Positions 48,414-57,384 of a stretch of DNA of 64,000 bases are shown here, piece after piece. Position numbers and translations under genes: made by a program. Source of the DNA: Ureibacillus sp. FSL W7-1570 (GTDB lineage Bacteria; Bacillota; Bacilli; Bacillales_A; Planococcaceae); assembly GCF_038593265.1 (NCBI RefSeq), contig NZ_CP151979.1, forward strand, positions 1,998,001 to 2,062,000, written 5' to 3'. Each line of letters starts with the position of its first letter. The first letter of the stretch is position 1. The notes beneath the pieces are model-generated. The model had not been told where the DNA came from. It did no database searches and saw only the letters and a program-made list of their open reading frames with translations.

Positions 48414-48484
48414 TTTCTTCACCATCTTTTTTCTCAATATCATAAATAATATTATCTGCAATAATGTTAGCATACCAAAAATAA

Positions 48485-48510
48485 GAGGTGCCTAATTTGT
48501 TAGACACCTC
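48485..48510 (-). terminator. Terminator of tex
   Basis: GAGGTG-CTAA/TTAG-CACCTC is followed by TTATTTTTGG on the minus strand, downstream of the tex stop. Confidence 0.7.
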
Positions 48511-48553
48511 ACCTTTTAACATATCAAGCAATGTGAAAACGGACATTGATTTT

Positions 48554-50743
48554 TTAGTTTGCTTCTTCATTTCCAACGGTTTGCTTTTCCGGCGGTATCA
48601 TTGTTAGAGCAATCCTTCCTTTTTCGATCTCCACTTTTTCAACCCAAACCGTCACAATGTCTCCCAATGAAACGACGTCAAGGGGATGTTTGACCCTTCC
48701 TTTTTTCAATTTTGAAATGTGCACAAGGCCATCCTGTTTCACACCGATATCAACAAAAGCTCCAAAGTCAACAACGTTTCTGACAGTTCCTTGCAATTCC
48801 ATTCCCGCTTTCAAATCTTCCATTTTTAATACATCTGTTTTTAACAGCGGTTGCGGATACTCATCACGGGGATCCCTCATCGGCTTCATTAATGTATCAA
48901 CGATATCTTTTACCGTAATTTCGCCAACGCCCAATTGCTCGCTTAACTGATTAATGTTAACGTCGCTTAAAGTCTGCTCACATTTCTCGGTGCCAATATC
49001 ATTTTTGGATAAACCGCAAAGTTCAAGAATTTTTTCCGCTATTTCATAACTTTCCGGGTGAATTCCCGTTGCATCGAATGGGTTTTTGGCGTCTGGTATG
49101 CGCAAGAACCCGATCGCTTGTTCATATGTTTTCGCGCCAAGTCTTGGCACTTTCTTCAACTGGGTGCGGGATGTAAATTTCCCATTTTCGATGCGCATTT
49201 TAACTATATTCTCCGCCACTGTTTTCGAAAGTCCCGATACATATTGCAATAGTGAGCTCGATGCGGTATTTACATCCACTCCCACTTGGTTTACGGCCGT
49301 CTCAACAATAAATGACAATGATTCCGCCAGTTTCTTTTGGGATACATCGTGCTGATATTGGCCTACACCCACCGCTTTTGGATCAATCTTCACAAGTTCG
49401 GACAGCGGATCTTGAAGACGTCGTGCAATGGATACGGCACTCCGCTGTTCAACCTGCAAATCCGGAAACTCTTCCCGTGCAATTTCGGAAGCGGAGTATA
49501 CGGAAGCTCCTGCTTCATTGACGATGACATAAGATACATCCCGATCCACTTCTTTTAATACATCTGCAATAAATTGTTCGGTTTCCCTTGATGCCGTACC
49601 ATTGCCAATCGCAATGATATCAATGGGATATTTATCTAGCAGCGCCTTTACTATCGCTTTCGACTCTTCCACTTTCGATACAGGCGGATGCGGATAGATT
49701 GCTGACACTTCCTGCAATTTCCCGGTTTCGTCCACAACGGCCAATTTGCATCCAGTCCGATAAGCAGGGTCCACCCCAAGCACAGTAATGCCGCGCATTG
49801 GCGGTTGCAAAAGCAAGCTTCTCAAATTCTCTGAAAAAATATGGATTGCTTGAGCCTCTGCCTTTTCTGTCAACTCATTACGAATTTCCCTCTCGATGGA
49901 AGGTTGGATGAGCCGTTTATAACTGTCTTCAATCGCTTCTTTTACCGGTACAATTGAAGGGGAGATTGATTTTGATGGAATCCATTCTTTCTCCATGATT
50001 TGCAGCGCTTTGTCCAATGGTACATGAATGGACACTTTCAACACTTCTTCTTTTTCTCCCCGATTGATGGCGAGCGTTCGATGGGGAACGATGCTTCTGA
50101 CTGGTTCTTCGTATTCGTAATACATTTCAAATACTTTCTTCTCATCTTTTTCCCCATCTTTTACGGAGGTAGTAATAATCCCTTCCCTCCATGATAGCTT
50201 TCTAAGTAAATCCCGGACTTTGGCATCATCAGAGAATCGCTCCGCCAAAATATCTTTGGCTCCATTGATGGCATCCTCCACCGTCAATATTTCTTTTTCT
50301 TCGTTCATGAATGGACTTGCCAGAGTTTCTATCGGATCCATCCCAAATTTCATCAATTCATCCGCTAACGGTTCAAGCCCCCGTTCTTTTGCAACGGTCG
50401 CTTTCGTGCGGCGTTTTTGTTTGTATGGACGATATAAGTCTTCCACCCGCTGCAGTATTGTAGCTGCCCGGATTTCAGCGGCCAGTTCTTCCGTGAGTTT
50501 TCCCTGTTCATCAATTAACCGGATGACCTCTTCTTTTCTTTGCTCCAGTTGTTGTACGTAGTGATACCGTTCTTCAATTGATTTAATTTGCACTTCGTCA
50601 AGGGAACCCGTTGCTTCTTTACGATAACGGGCTATAAACGGCACGGTGTTCCCGTCTTCCAACAGCTTGATGACCGCCTCCACTTGGGATGGTTTCACAT
50701 TCGTATCCTTTGCGATCAATTGAAACATTTGCTTTTCATCCAT
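48554..50743 (-). CDS. tex: Tex-family transcription accessory / RNA-binding protein (YdcI-like)
   Basis: This 729-residue protein has the Tex order. An N-terminal helical region (about 1-315) comes first, with FIARYRKEATGSLDE. A YqgF-like RNase H fold follows (about 320-460, GVDPAYRTGCKLAVVD). Then come helix-hairpin-helix repeats (about 490-590, VNTASSSLLQYVSG) and a C-terminal S1 RNA-binding domain (about 640-712, GTVRNVVDFGAFVDIGVKQDGLVH). Tex and its eukaryotic relative Spt6 bind RNA and transcription complexes; in Streptococcus it affects toxin gene expression. Length and domains are standard. It stands downstream of sigB, as in B. subtilis. Confidence 0.94.
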   Translation of the reverse strand: MDEKQMFQLIAKDTNVKPSQVEAVIKLLEDGNTVPFIARYRKEATGSLDEVQIKSIEERYHYVQQLEQRKEEVIRLIDEQGKLTEELAAEIRAATILQRVEDLYRPYKQKRRTKATVAKERGLEPLADELMKFGMDPIETLASPFMNEEKEILTVEDAINGAKDILAERFSDDAKVRDLLRKLSWREGIITTSVKDGEKDEKKVFEMYYEYEEPVRSIVPHRTLAINRGEKEEVLKVSIHVPLDKALQIMEKEWIPSKSISPSIVPVKEAIEDSYKRLIQPSIEREIRNELTEKAEAQAIHIFSENLRSLLLQPPMRGITVLGVDPAYRTGCKLAVVDETGKLQEVSAIYPHPPVSKVEESKAIVKALLDKYPIDIIAIGNGTASRETEQFIADVLKEVDRDVSYVIVNEAGASVYSASEIAREEFPDLQVEQRSAVSIARRLQDPLSELVKIDPKAVGVGQYQHDVSQKKLAESLSFIVETAVNQVGVDVNTASSSLLQYVSGLSKTVAENIVKMRIENGKFTSRTQLKKVPRLGAKTYEQAIGFLRIPDAKNPFDATGIHPESYEIAEKILELCGLSKNDIGTEKCEQTLSDVNINQLSEQLGVGEITVKDIVDTLMKPMRDPRDEYPQPLLKTDVLKMEDLKAGMELQGTVRNVVDFGAFVDIGVKQDGLVHISKLKKGRVKHPLDVVSLGDIVTVWVEKVEIEKGRIALTMIPPEKQTVGNEEAN

Positions 50744-50880
50744 TTTTCCACAGCCTTTCTACGTTACAGCCTTCCGATATAATAATCAAATTTGGAAATA
50801 GACAAGGTTATTGTAACATTATCATCTCTGCTGTACTAGTGAAGATAGCTGTCATACGCATTTTTGCAAAAAAAAATAAT

Positions 50881-50909
50881 AGCCTACTCCAAAAATAAAC
50901 GAGCAGGCT
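50881..50909 (-). terminator. Terminator of the sigB operon
   Basis: AGCCTACTC/GAGCAGGCT (one mismatch) is followed by ATTATTTTTTTTT on the minus strand, downstream of sigB. It sits where rsbX would be expected. Confidence 0.8.
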
Positions 50910-50930
50910 TGTCCACAATCTATGAAACTA

Positions 50931-51713
50931 TCAAATTGAAACGCTACTGTTTGTCGCAATGGCACTTTTTAATTTTTCAATCGCCTTTCTCTGGATTCGG
51001 GAAACATGCATTTGAGATATTCCCAACATTTCACCGGCTTCTTTTTGACTTAATTGCTCCAAAAAGGTGAGTTGAATGATTTTCTTCTCCCGTTCGGATA
51101 ATACATTGATGATTTCGGAAAAGACAATCCTTTTGTTGGTCAGTTCATAGCGATCATCTTCCTGTCCAATCATATCCAATAATGTCACAGTGCTTCCGTC
51201 CGTATCCGATTCGATGGAATGATCAATCGATAAAGCTTGATAGTTTTTGCCGATTTCCATCGCTTCCAATACTTCTTCCACTTCAACGCCCAAGTATTCT
51301 GCGATTTCGGGTATGGATGGAGAATGTTGCAACTTAATCGTCAAATGTTCAACTGCTGTTTTGATCTTCGGTCCCAGTTCTTTTATGCGTCGTGGAACGT
51401 GCACATCCCAAGTTTTATCCCGCAAAAAACGTTTGATTTCACCTATGATTGTAGGGAGGGCAAAAGCCTCAAATTTTTTTCCGAGAGAAGGATCGTAGCG
51501 TTTGATTGCCCCCAATAACCCTAACATCCCTACTTGATACACATCATCATAGAGAGATTTTCCGTACGAATATTTTTTAGCAATGGATTCCACTAAATCT
51601 TCATAATAAAGGACTATCTTTGTCAGAAGTTCTTCATCTTCGTTTTTTTGATATTCAAGGATGTCGGAAATGACTTCTTCTTCAGGTCTAAGTGATTGGG
51701 ATCTTGTGGACAT
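50931..51713 (-). CDS. sigB: RNA polymerase sigma factor SigB (general stress)
   Basis: This 260-residue sigma-70 group 3 factor directs the general stress response. Region 2 (about 30-100) contains DDVYQVGMLGLLGAIKRYD and FEAFALPTIIGEIKRFLRD. Region 3 follows with VPRRIKELGPKI. Region 4 (about 205-255) has LSEREKKIIQLTF and the helix-turn-helix LSQKEAGEMLGISQMHVSRIQ. ATG 51713 is preferred because AGGTG lies 7 bases before it. The gene overlaps rsbW, consistent with coupled synthesis of sigma factor and anti-sigma factor. It should be held by RsbW and released by dephosphorylated RsbV. Confidence 0.95.
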   Translation of the reverse strand: MSTRSQSLRPEEEVISDILEYQKNEDEELLTKIVLYYEDLVESIAKKYSYGKSLYDDVYQVGMLGLLGAIKRYDPSLGKKFEAFALPTIIGEIKRFLRDKTWDVHVPRRIKELGPKIKTAVEHLTIKLQHSPSIPEIAEYLGVEVEEVLEAMEIGKNYQALSIDHSIESDTDGSTVTLLDMIGQEDDRYELTNKRIVFSEIINVLSEREKKIIQLTFLEQLSQKEAGEMLGISQMHVSRIQRKAIEKLKSAIATNSSVSI

Positions 51714-52161
51714 TTTCATTCACCTGCTCTCTTGCGACAAATTTCGTCATGAAAACAGTAACTCCACCTTCATTGTTCACTCTCACCTCGTCCATTAAAG
51801 TTTCCATTAGATAAAAGCCAAGTCCACCTTCGCGTAAACTTGAGATATTTTCATCTTCCCGATATGGTCCGATTTTTGATTTAATTTCCTCAAAATTAAA
51901 CCCATTGCCGTAATCGGAGACCATAATTTCCATTTTGTCCTTGTACAATGCGCATCCGATAACAACTTCCCCCTCATCCACACCTTGATAGGCGTGCTGC
52001 ACCACATTTGTGACCGCTTCGCTCACCGCGATTTTCATATCTTCTATTTCATCGTACAAAAAACCTAATCTGGCAGCTAATCCGGAGATTGTTAGACGAA
52101 TGACGCTTACATATTGCGGTTTAGCAGGTATTCGAATTTCTACATAGTCAAATGCACTCAT
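51688..52161 (-). CDS. rsbW: Anti-sigma-B factor, serine kinase RsbW
   Basis: This 157-residue GHKL-fold kinase binds SigB and phosphorylates RsbV. The ATP-site motifs are EAVTNVVQHAY (N box), VSDYGNGF and REGGLGFYLMETLMDEV. ATG 52161 follows AAGGTGG. It overlaps rsbV by 14 bases and sigB by 26, the tight coupling typical of this module. Confidence 0.94.
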   Translation of the reverse strand: MSAFDYVEIRIPAKPQYVSVIRLTISGLAARLGFLYDEIEDMKIAVSEAVTNVVQHAYQGVDEGEVVIGCALYKDKMEIMVSDYGNGFNFEEIKSKIGPYREDENISSLREGGLGFYLMETLMDEVRVNNEGGVTVFMTKFVAREQVNENVHKIPIT

Positions 52162-52492
52162 TTGCAGGTTCCACCTTTTTATCAGTTTCAATATCCATTA
52201 ATTCACTCAGCCCTGTGATTTCAAAAAGTCTGGCTAAGCGACCAGATAGGCGTACCAACTTTAAATTGGCATTTTCTTTCAATACCTTCTTATAAAATGC
52301 AACAAACACACCCAATCCTGTACTATCCATATAAGTAACCTTTGATAAGTCCAATTCAATGTTCATGTTTTCCTTGATCGAAATAATATCCAGCTCATCT
52401 CTTAAAATAGGAGCCGTGAAAGTATCAATTTCCCCTTCTATAATTCCATAAATTCTATTTTCCTCTTCCCGAAATTGCACGTTGACATTCAT
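52148..52492 (-). CDS. rsbV: Anti-sigma-B factor antagonist RsbV
   Basis: This 114-residue STAS-domain protein has its phosphorylatable Ser57 in TYMDSTGLGVF. When dephosphorylated by RsbU it binds RsbW and frees SigB. ATG 52492 follows GGAGGTGTCC. A sigma-B promoter lies just upstream, so rsbV-rsbW-sigB can amplify its own expression. Confidence 0.94.
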   Translation of the reverse strand: MNVNVQFREEENRIYGIIEGEIDTFTAPILRDELDIISIKENMNIELDLSKVTYMDSTGLGVFVAFYKKVLKENANLKLVRLSGRLARLFEITGLSELMDIETDKKVEPANECI

Positions 52493-52522
52493 CCAGGACA
52501 CCTCCAAATTGACTATAGTACC

Positions 52523-52548
52523 TTTCCCAAAATTCTTAGTGATTAAAC
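52523..52548 (-). promoter_or_regulatory. Sigma-B-dependent promoter of rsbV-rsbW-sigB
   Basis: GTTTAA (52543-52548), a 14-base spacer and GGGAAA (52523-52528) on the minus strand match the sigma-B consensus GTTTAA-N12-14-GGGTAT closely. It lies 31 bases before rsbV, the same place as the B. subtilis autoregulatory promoter. Confidence 0.85.
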
Positions 52549-52566
52549 CTGAATATATATTACCTT

Positions 52567-53565
52567 TTAATATTTTTTAATAGTAACAATCGTAAAATCA
52601 TCCGCCAATTGAAAATTATGCAATTTATTCAAATTTTCAAATATCTTGTTGCACATTTCCTGTGCGCTTAAATGGCTTAACGATTTCGCCAGCCTTTTGA
52701 TATAGGCGCGGGAATCAAAATTGTCCATATTTCTGAATTCTGTCACCCCATCTGTAATCAAAATGATAAAATCGTTTTCTGATAGATGAATGTCTTTTTG
52801 GGAATACTTGATTTCAGGCAATACTCCCAGCAACAATCCTTTGGAATCCAGGTCTGAAAAAGTTTGATCTTTAGAATTATAGTAGAGTGCAGGCTCATGG
52901 CCGGCTGAACCAAAAGTGAAGATATCGTTCTCCAAATCATACCGGCCATAGAACATCGATACAAACATGCTGTCATCGACACTTTTTTCGATGATGCGAT
53001 TCAGCACTTCAAGTACATAAGATGGGTTATTGTTTGCATATTCCAACGTATCCAACCCATATTTCACCATGGACATGCACAGTGCTGCCGGCACACCTTT
53101 TCCAACCACATCTGTCACCGCAACACTGAAATAGTTTCCGTCATCATGCATAAAATGGACATAATCCCCATTCATTTTCCGGACCGGCACAGAAACCATT
53201 CCGATATCGAGTCCATTTGGTTTTGGAATTTTCGTTTCAAGCAATAAATTTTGGATTTTTGCCGCTATTTCCATTTCGATCCGGATTTCTTCCTGCTTTA
53301 ATAATAGACTTTGGTGTTCCTTCAGCTTGAGCCCAAAGTGAACCATCACTTCGATTAAAAAGTCGAAAGAATTCGAAACGGATTCAGGAAGGTTTGGAAC
53401 GATATTTTCCATCGATTGTTTATGAATGCTGACCAAATCTTCCGGTGAAACATTGCTTCTCATTAATTCCCGCACCAGATTTTGGCCAATATATAAATTG
53501 CTCTCATTTTGATTCAACAGATAATCTGACAACACTTTTTCGTACTGAACTTTCAATTCTTTCAA
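52567..53565 (-). CDS. rsbU: Phosphoserine phosphatase RsbU
   Basis: This 332-residue activator of the sigma-B cascade has an N-terminal helical RsbT-binding domain (about 1-85) and a linker helix. A PP2C/SpoIIE phosphatase domain follows (about 120-330), with GDYVHF, VTDVVGKGVPAAL and ITDGVTEF metal-site motifs. It dephosphorylates RsbV-P when bound by RsbT. The start is TTG 53565, 8 bases after GGGGAGTG. rsbT is directly upstream. Confidence 0.93.
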   Translation of the reverse strand: MKELKVQYEKVLSDYLLNQNESNLYIGQNLVRELMRSNVSPEDLVSIHKQSMENIVPNLPESVSNSFDFLIEVMVHFGLKLKEHQSLLLKQEEIRIEMEIAAKIQNLLLETKIPKPNGLDIGMVSVPVRKMNGDYVHFMHDDGNYFSVAVTDVVGKGVPAALCMSMVKYGLDTLEYANNNPSYVLEVLNRIIEKSVDDSMFVSMFYGRYDLENDIFTFGSAGHEPALYYNSKDQTFSDLDSKGLLLGVLPEIKYSQKDIHLSENDFIILITDGVTEFRNMDNFDSRAYIKRLAKSLSHLSAQEMCNKIFENLNKLHNFQLADDFTIVTIKKY

Positions 53566-53580
53566 GAAGAATACACTCCC

Positions 53581-53982
53581 CTATTTCACCCACTTTTCAA
53601 TCCTGATGACAGTTCCTTTACCGATTTCCGAGTTGATTTGTATTGAATCCATCAATCGCTTTACACCTGGAAGTCCGGCGCCTTGACTGCTTGATTTTGC
53701 ATAACCGTCTTCCAGTATTTTGTGGGGATTCGCAATGCCTGGACCATTATCTATCGCTGTTATGGCAATCCCTTTTTGCCCGTCTTTCTCTATTTTCTCT
53801 ACAATAATTTCGCCTGTGGTGGCATATAAATATATATTTTTTGCCAATTCACTGGTGGCAGTGGCGATTCTCGCCTGATCAACAACTCCAAATCCGATCT
53901 CTTTCGCCATATAGCGACTTAATCGACGTGCAGCAACAATATCTAATTCTGTCACAATCTTTACTGTCGGGTGATCTCTCAT
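53581..53982 (-). CDS. rsbT: Switch protein/serine kinase RsbT
   Basis: This 133-residue GHKL kinase activates RsbU by direct binding when released from the stressosome. It has ATATSELAKNIYLYA (N box), IDNGPGI and SSSQGAGLPGVKRLMD. ATG 53982 follows GGGGGTG. It is the first gene of the module here. rsbR and rsbS, which in B. subtilis precede it, are absent from this locus, so its partners must be encoded elsewhere or be missing. Confidence 0.94.
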   Translation of the reverse strand: MRDHPTVKIVTELDIVAARRLSRYMAKEIGFGVVDQARIATATSELAKNIYLYATTGEIIVEKIEKDGQKGIAITAIDNGPGIANPHKILEDGYAKSSSQGAGLPGVKRLMDSIQINSEIGKGTVIRIEKWVK

Positions 53983-54085
53983 TTTTAACACCCCCATTGA
54001 TTTTCCCTAACGATTACTATCTCTCTATATCTATGAATTTATTATGTAGAGAAAAATTTTTAAAAAAGGATCGTATTATGTATTT

Positions 54086-54115
54086 ATCATAACGTATTGA
54101 ATTACTTTCCATCAA
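54086..54115 (-). promoter_or_regulatory. Candidate sigma-A promoter of rsbT-rsbU
   Basis: TTGATG (54110-54115) and TATGAT (54086-54091) are 18 bases apart on the minus strand. This gives a leader of about 95 bases before rsbT. The rest of the 250-base gap to the mazF terminator shows no gene. Confidence 0.5.
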
Positions 54116-54242
54116 TGACATAAATTATATTGGATACTTAATACTAGTAGCATAAAGGGAATTTGTCCGATTTCCCCTTTTCGCCCAGTGAATATATTAT
54201 TTTCTGAATTGGGATGCCAATCTCCTCTTTTTTGCAAAAAAA

Positions 54243-54271
54243 GCTGATAAAGCGTTGTCCGCTTTATCAGC
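54243..54271 (-). terminator. Terminator of mazEF
   Basis: A perfect 12-bp stem GCTGATAAAGCG/CGCTTTATCAGC is followed by seven T residues on the minus strand. It insulates mazEF from the sigB module, whereas in B. subtilis read-through links them. Confidence 0.9.
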
Positions 54272-54288
54272 CACCCTTTCTTATGTAT

Positions 54289-54639
54289 TCAAAATTTTAT
54301 TAACCCTAGACTAATTTCTAAAGCAACATCCACTTTTTCCATTAGTTCATCATCCAAATGGGTTATTCGGTCTGTTAATCTGGACTTATCGATGGTACGC
54401 AATTGCTCAAGCAAAATTACCGAATCCCTTTCGAAACCGTACTTTTTCGCATCGATTTCGACATGGGTAGGTAATTTTGCTTTTTGAATTTGCGCAGTGA
54501 TCGCTGCAATAATCACAGTAGGACTGAATCGATTACCAATATCATTTTGGATAATCAAGACAGGCCTAGTGCCACCTTGTTCAGAACCAACGACAGGTGA
54601 CAGATCTGCAAAGAAAACGTCCCCACGTTTAACAATCAA
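54289..54639 (-). CDS. mazF: MazF-type mRNA interferase toxin (EndoA/NdoA)
   Basis: This 116-residue toxin is very close to B. subtilis NdoA, which cuts UACAU in RNA. The fold motifs [32 protein letters not shown] and [11 protein letters not shown] are all present. TTG 54639, 9 bases after a GGGGG site, gives the NdoA length. An ATG three codons up overlaps the mazE stop (ATGA) but touches the ribosome site. The antitoxin gene lies directly upstream and alr before that, as in B. subtilis. Confidence 0.95.
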   Translation of the reverse strand: MIVKRGDVFFADLSPVVGSEQGGTRPVLIIQNDIGNRFSPTVIIAAITAQIQKAKLPTHVEIDAKKYGFERDSVILLEQLRTIDKSRLTDRITHLDDELMEKVDVALEISLGLIKF

Positions 54640-54644
54640 TAATG

Positions 54645-54917
54645 TCATCCCCCGCTTACGAGACGCTCCACTGTATGCTCTGCTTCATACTCGGCATGTA
54701 GACATTCGCTTGAAATCGACAAATTAATTTGTCCCATTTCTACATACCCTCTGATTAAAGCCTCCCGTATTTGATTTGGTTTACATGCAACCACTCTGCG
54801 TTTAGAAACGTAAACAATTACCTCATTGTTTTCGTTCTCCACACCGCAAAATTTCATCATTTCGTGAGGAAGAGCCACCGTAATTTCCTTTGCATCATTC
54901 ACTCTCTTTGCGTACAC
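54645..54917 (-). CDS. mazE: MazE-type antitoxin (EndoAI/NdoAI) with diverged N terminus
   Basis: This is a 90-residue antitoxin. The C-terminal MazF-binding tail ([17 protein letters not shown]...TVERLVSGG) is nearly that of B. subtilis EndoAI. The N-terminal ribbon-helix-helix part is diverged and about four residues shorter: [13 protein letters not shown] then [19 protein letters not shown] binding may therefore differ. GTG 54917 follows GTGGAGGTG. A weak extended -10 (TGTTAGAAT, 54966-54974, minus strand) could give it a promoter separate from alr. Confidence 0.9.
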   Translation of the reverse strand: MYAKRVNDAKEITVALPHEMMKFCGVENENNEVIVYVSKRRVVACKPNQIREALIRGYVEMGQINLSISSECLHAEYEAEHTVERLVSGG

Positions 54918-55055
54918 AATAAGCACCTCCACAAAAACCATAACCTAATCTCATCACTCTCTCTCATTCTAACACCATCAATTAGAGAAGAAAAGACAAG
55001 ATGTTACAATTTTTTGGTTTTTCACAGTTTTTGTTGAGGTTTTTGTCGATATTTA

Positions 55056-56174
55056 TTAATTTTTGTAGTAAATTCTGGGTACTCTAGAAGTGATGATGCA
55101 AGGAACTTCGTAGTTTATAGTGTCTACTTTGGCAGCCCACTCATCAATTGTAATTTCTTCGTTTTTTTGTTTTCCTATTAAAACGACTTTTTCACCAATA
55201 TTATATGCAGCAGGTAATGCAATCATACATTGATCCATACAAATTCTTCCCACAATGGGAACTCTTTTCCCATCGATCAAAACATCCTGTCCGCTATATT
55301 TACGAATTAATCCGTCTGCATAACCGATCGGCAATGTACCGATATAAGTTGGTTGTTCTGCGGTAAAAGTGGCACCGTAGCCAACTGACTCACCAGGCCC
55401 GATTTGTTTAACGGCAACTAATTCCGTTTCCAAAGAAAAGGCCGGTTTCAACGGATAAGGCAATTTGGATTTGACAAATTCGGAAGGTGCCAAGCCATAC
55501 ATGGATATGCCGAAACGTACTGCATCATATTGTAAACGTGCATCCTTGATTAAAGCGGTTGCCGTGTTCGCAACATGCACAAGTCTCGGCTTTTCCGGCA
55601 ATGCTTTCAGGAATTGTTCAAATCGGTTGGCTTGTTTTTGGAAGTAGGAATCATCCTCTTCATCAGCAGTCGCAAAATGGGTAAAAATCCCATCCAAAAT
55701 AAATTGTTCGGCAGATTGTATCTTTTCATACAGTGAGCGCAATTCTTTTTCTGATGTTACGCCGATCCTATGCATTCCGGTATCGACTTTAATATGTAAT
55801 TTTAATGGTTTATTGCAACTTTTTTTGGCCTCTTCAACCCAATCGGAAGAATAAACCGTCAATGTAATATTTTCATTTGCCGCATATTCGGCAAATGAAA
55901 CAGGCGAATATCCTAATACCAATATATCAACAGTGGGTAAATGCTTACGAACATGAAGCGCTTCTTCGGGAGTGGCCACTGCGAGCATGCTTGCCCCCGC
56001 TTCAAGGGCTGCTTTCGCCACTTCCACATCACCATGTCCATAAGCATTTGCCTTCACAACTGCAATAATTTTCACATTAGGTTGGATATGTTTTTTTAAT
56101 TGTAAAACATTATATTTGATTGCATCTAAATCGATGATAGCTTTTGTTGGACGGAAGTGCTTATTGTTACGCAT
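55056..56174 (-). CDS. alr: Alanine racemase
   Basis: This 372-residue PLP enzyme interconverts L- and D-alanine for peptidoglycan. The PLP lysine is Lys41 (VVKANAYGHG). Arg136 lies in DTGMHRIG and the second catalytic base is Tyr266 in GYGATF. The C-terminal beta domain (about 240-370) has GRICMDQCM. ATG 56174 follows GAGGG. The order ydcC-alr-mazE-mazF matches B. subtilis. Confidence 0.96.
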   Translation of the reverse strand: MRNNKHFRPTKAIIDLDAIKYNVLQLKKHIQPNVKIIAVVKANAYGHGDVEVAKAALEAGASMLAVATPEEALHVRKHLPTVDILVLGYSPVSFAEYAANENITLTVYSSDWVEEAKKSCNKPLKLHIKVDTGMHRIGVTSEKELRSLYEKIQSAEQFILDGIFTHFATADEEDDSYFQKQANRFEQFLKALPEKPRLVHVANTATALIKDARLQYDAVRFGISMYGLAPSEFVKSKLPYPLKPAFSLETELVAVKQIGPGESVGYGATFTAEQPTYIGTLPIGYADGLIRKYSGQDVLIDGKRVPIVGRICMDQCMIALPAAYNIGEKVVLIGKQKNEEITIDEWAAKVDTINYEVPCIITSRVPRIYYKN

Positions 56175-56272
56175 TTGTTAGTTTTCCCTCTTTTTCTTTT
56201 TTTAAACCATGAAATTTCTATAGGTTTTCTTCTTGTATTGTAAAACTCTCCGTCCAACAACGCAACGAATTA

Positions 56273-57283
56273 CTATTTCAGACTGCCTGCCGTAATGGAA
56301 GCTGCCACTTCTATCATTTCTTCTTGCGTTAAGTCATTGGATGCAATGAAGAAGGAAATGCCATCCTTTTCGAAGCTGATGGAATGATCCGTAATAGCTC
56401 CGATTGTAAAGCCCAAATCCAGTAATTCCCCTGGTTGGAATACCGGAATCGTTGCGGATTCACCTATTTCAATCGGTTCTTGTACCAATGTGAAGGATTT
56501 ATCCCCTTCAAATGTTAAAATCACCCGTTCGACTCCATCTTCGCCTTCGATTCTTTTTTCATCCACTAAAGTCGTGTTGTCCCAAGCAAGCACCGGATAA
56601 TATGTTTGGAAATCGGCGCTTTCCTTTTCTTCAGTTGCCACATTTTCTTCATCTTTTGTAAATTGCTCAACTGCATATTCTTTTTCCTTATGTTGGACGC
56701 CTAAATCAATCTTTTTGAAGGTGATGAGCATTTGCTCCTCTTCAGCTTCGTTCAGGATCGAAACGGATTTCGGCAACAGCGTTTTCTTATCTACAGTCAC
56801 CTTTTGTGTCGGCATGATGCTCTTATGGTTGTTTCTCGTTGCCGCTGTAAAAATGTAGCTGTCATCCGTTTCTTCCATCGCCACATTTTTATCCGCCAAC
56901 AAATCCTCGGCCAACGCTCCGATTAAATACGGCTGGCTATTTTGTTTCGGCCACTCGCTTTGGAACTTGTACGTTTTCTTGAGCGAAGGCGTGACTACGA
57001 ATACTCCTTCTTTATTGCGGATGATCATCTGCGTTACATCTTCATCTTTTTGTGAAACTTGAACGCGATAGAAATCCGGCCGTGTATGCCATACATTGAC
57101 ATCATACACTCTCGGTTCGCTTCCCGTTTTGATTTCCATCGTCGCATCCAGTTCATAGCCTTTCCCTTCAGCCCATTTTTCATGCAACTTCTCCAAAACT
57201 TCTTCCTTTGAATCTTTACCGCAAGCACCAAGTACGATGACACTTAACAGCAAAACAATAAATATCGTTAACTTCTGTCTCAA
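56273..57283 (-). CDS. ydcC: YdcC-like sporulation lipoprotein (LolA-like fold)
   Basis: This 336-residue exported lipoprotein has an N-terminal signal with lipobox VLGAC (Cys21). The mature part begins with a charged helix and continues as a LolA/LolB-like beta structure (about 40-210), then a DUF4367-type C-terminal region. B. subtilis YdcC is expressed in the mother cell during sporulation and its exact role is unknown. It sits between acpS and alr, as in B. subtilis. Confidence 0.85.
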   Translation of the reverse strand: MRQKLTIFIVLLLSVIVLGACGKDSKEEVLEKLHEKWAEGKGYELDATMEIKTGSEPRVYDVNVWHTRPDFYRVQVSQKDEDVTQMIIRNKEGVFVVTPSLKKTYKFQSEWPKQNSQPYLIGALAEDLLADKNVAMEETDDSYIFTAATRNNHKSIMPTQKVTVDKKTLLPKSVSILNEAEEEQMLITFKKIDLGVQHKEKEYAVEQFTKDEENVATEEKESADFQTYYPVLAWDNTTLVDEKRIEGEDGVERVILTFEGDKSFTLVQEPIEIGESATIPVFQPGELLDLGFTIGAITDHSISFEKDGISFFIASNDLTQEEMIEVAASITAGSLK

Positions 57284-57384
57284 AACTCCATCCTTTCTAC
57301 TCTAACTGGATAGGACAAATATATGAAGGCAAATAGAGGTTTATGCTATCACTATTGGACAACAACAAAAAATCATTGATGGCA

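Noticed and set aside
54645-54917. AbrB/SpoVT-type N-terminal domain on the antitoxin
   Set aside because: It can be aligned without gaps to the second half of the EndoAI ribbon-helix-helix region, so divergence is a simpler explanation than domain replacement.
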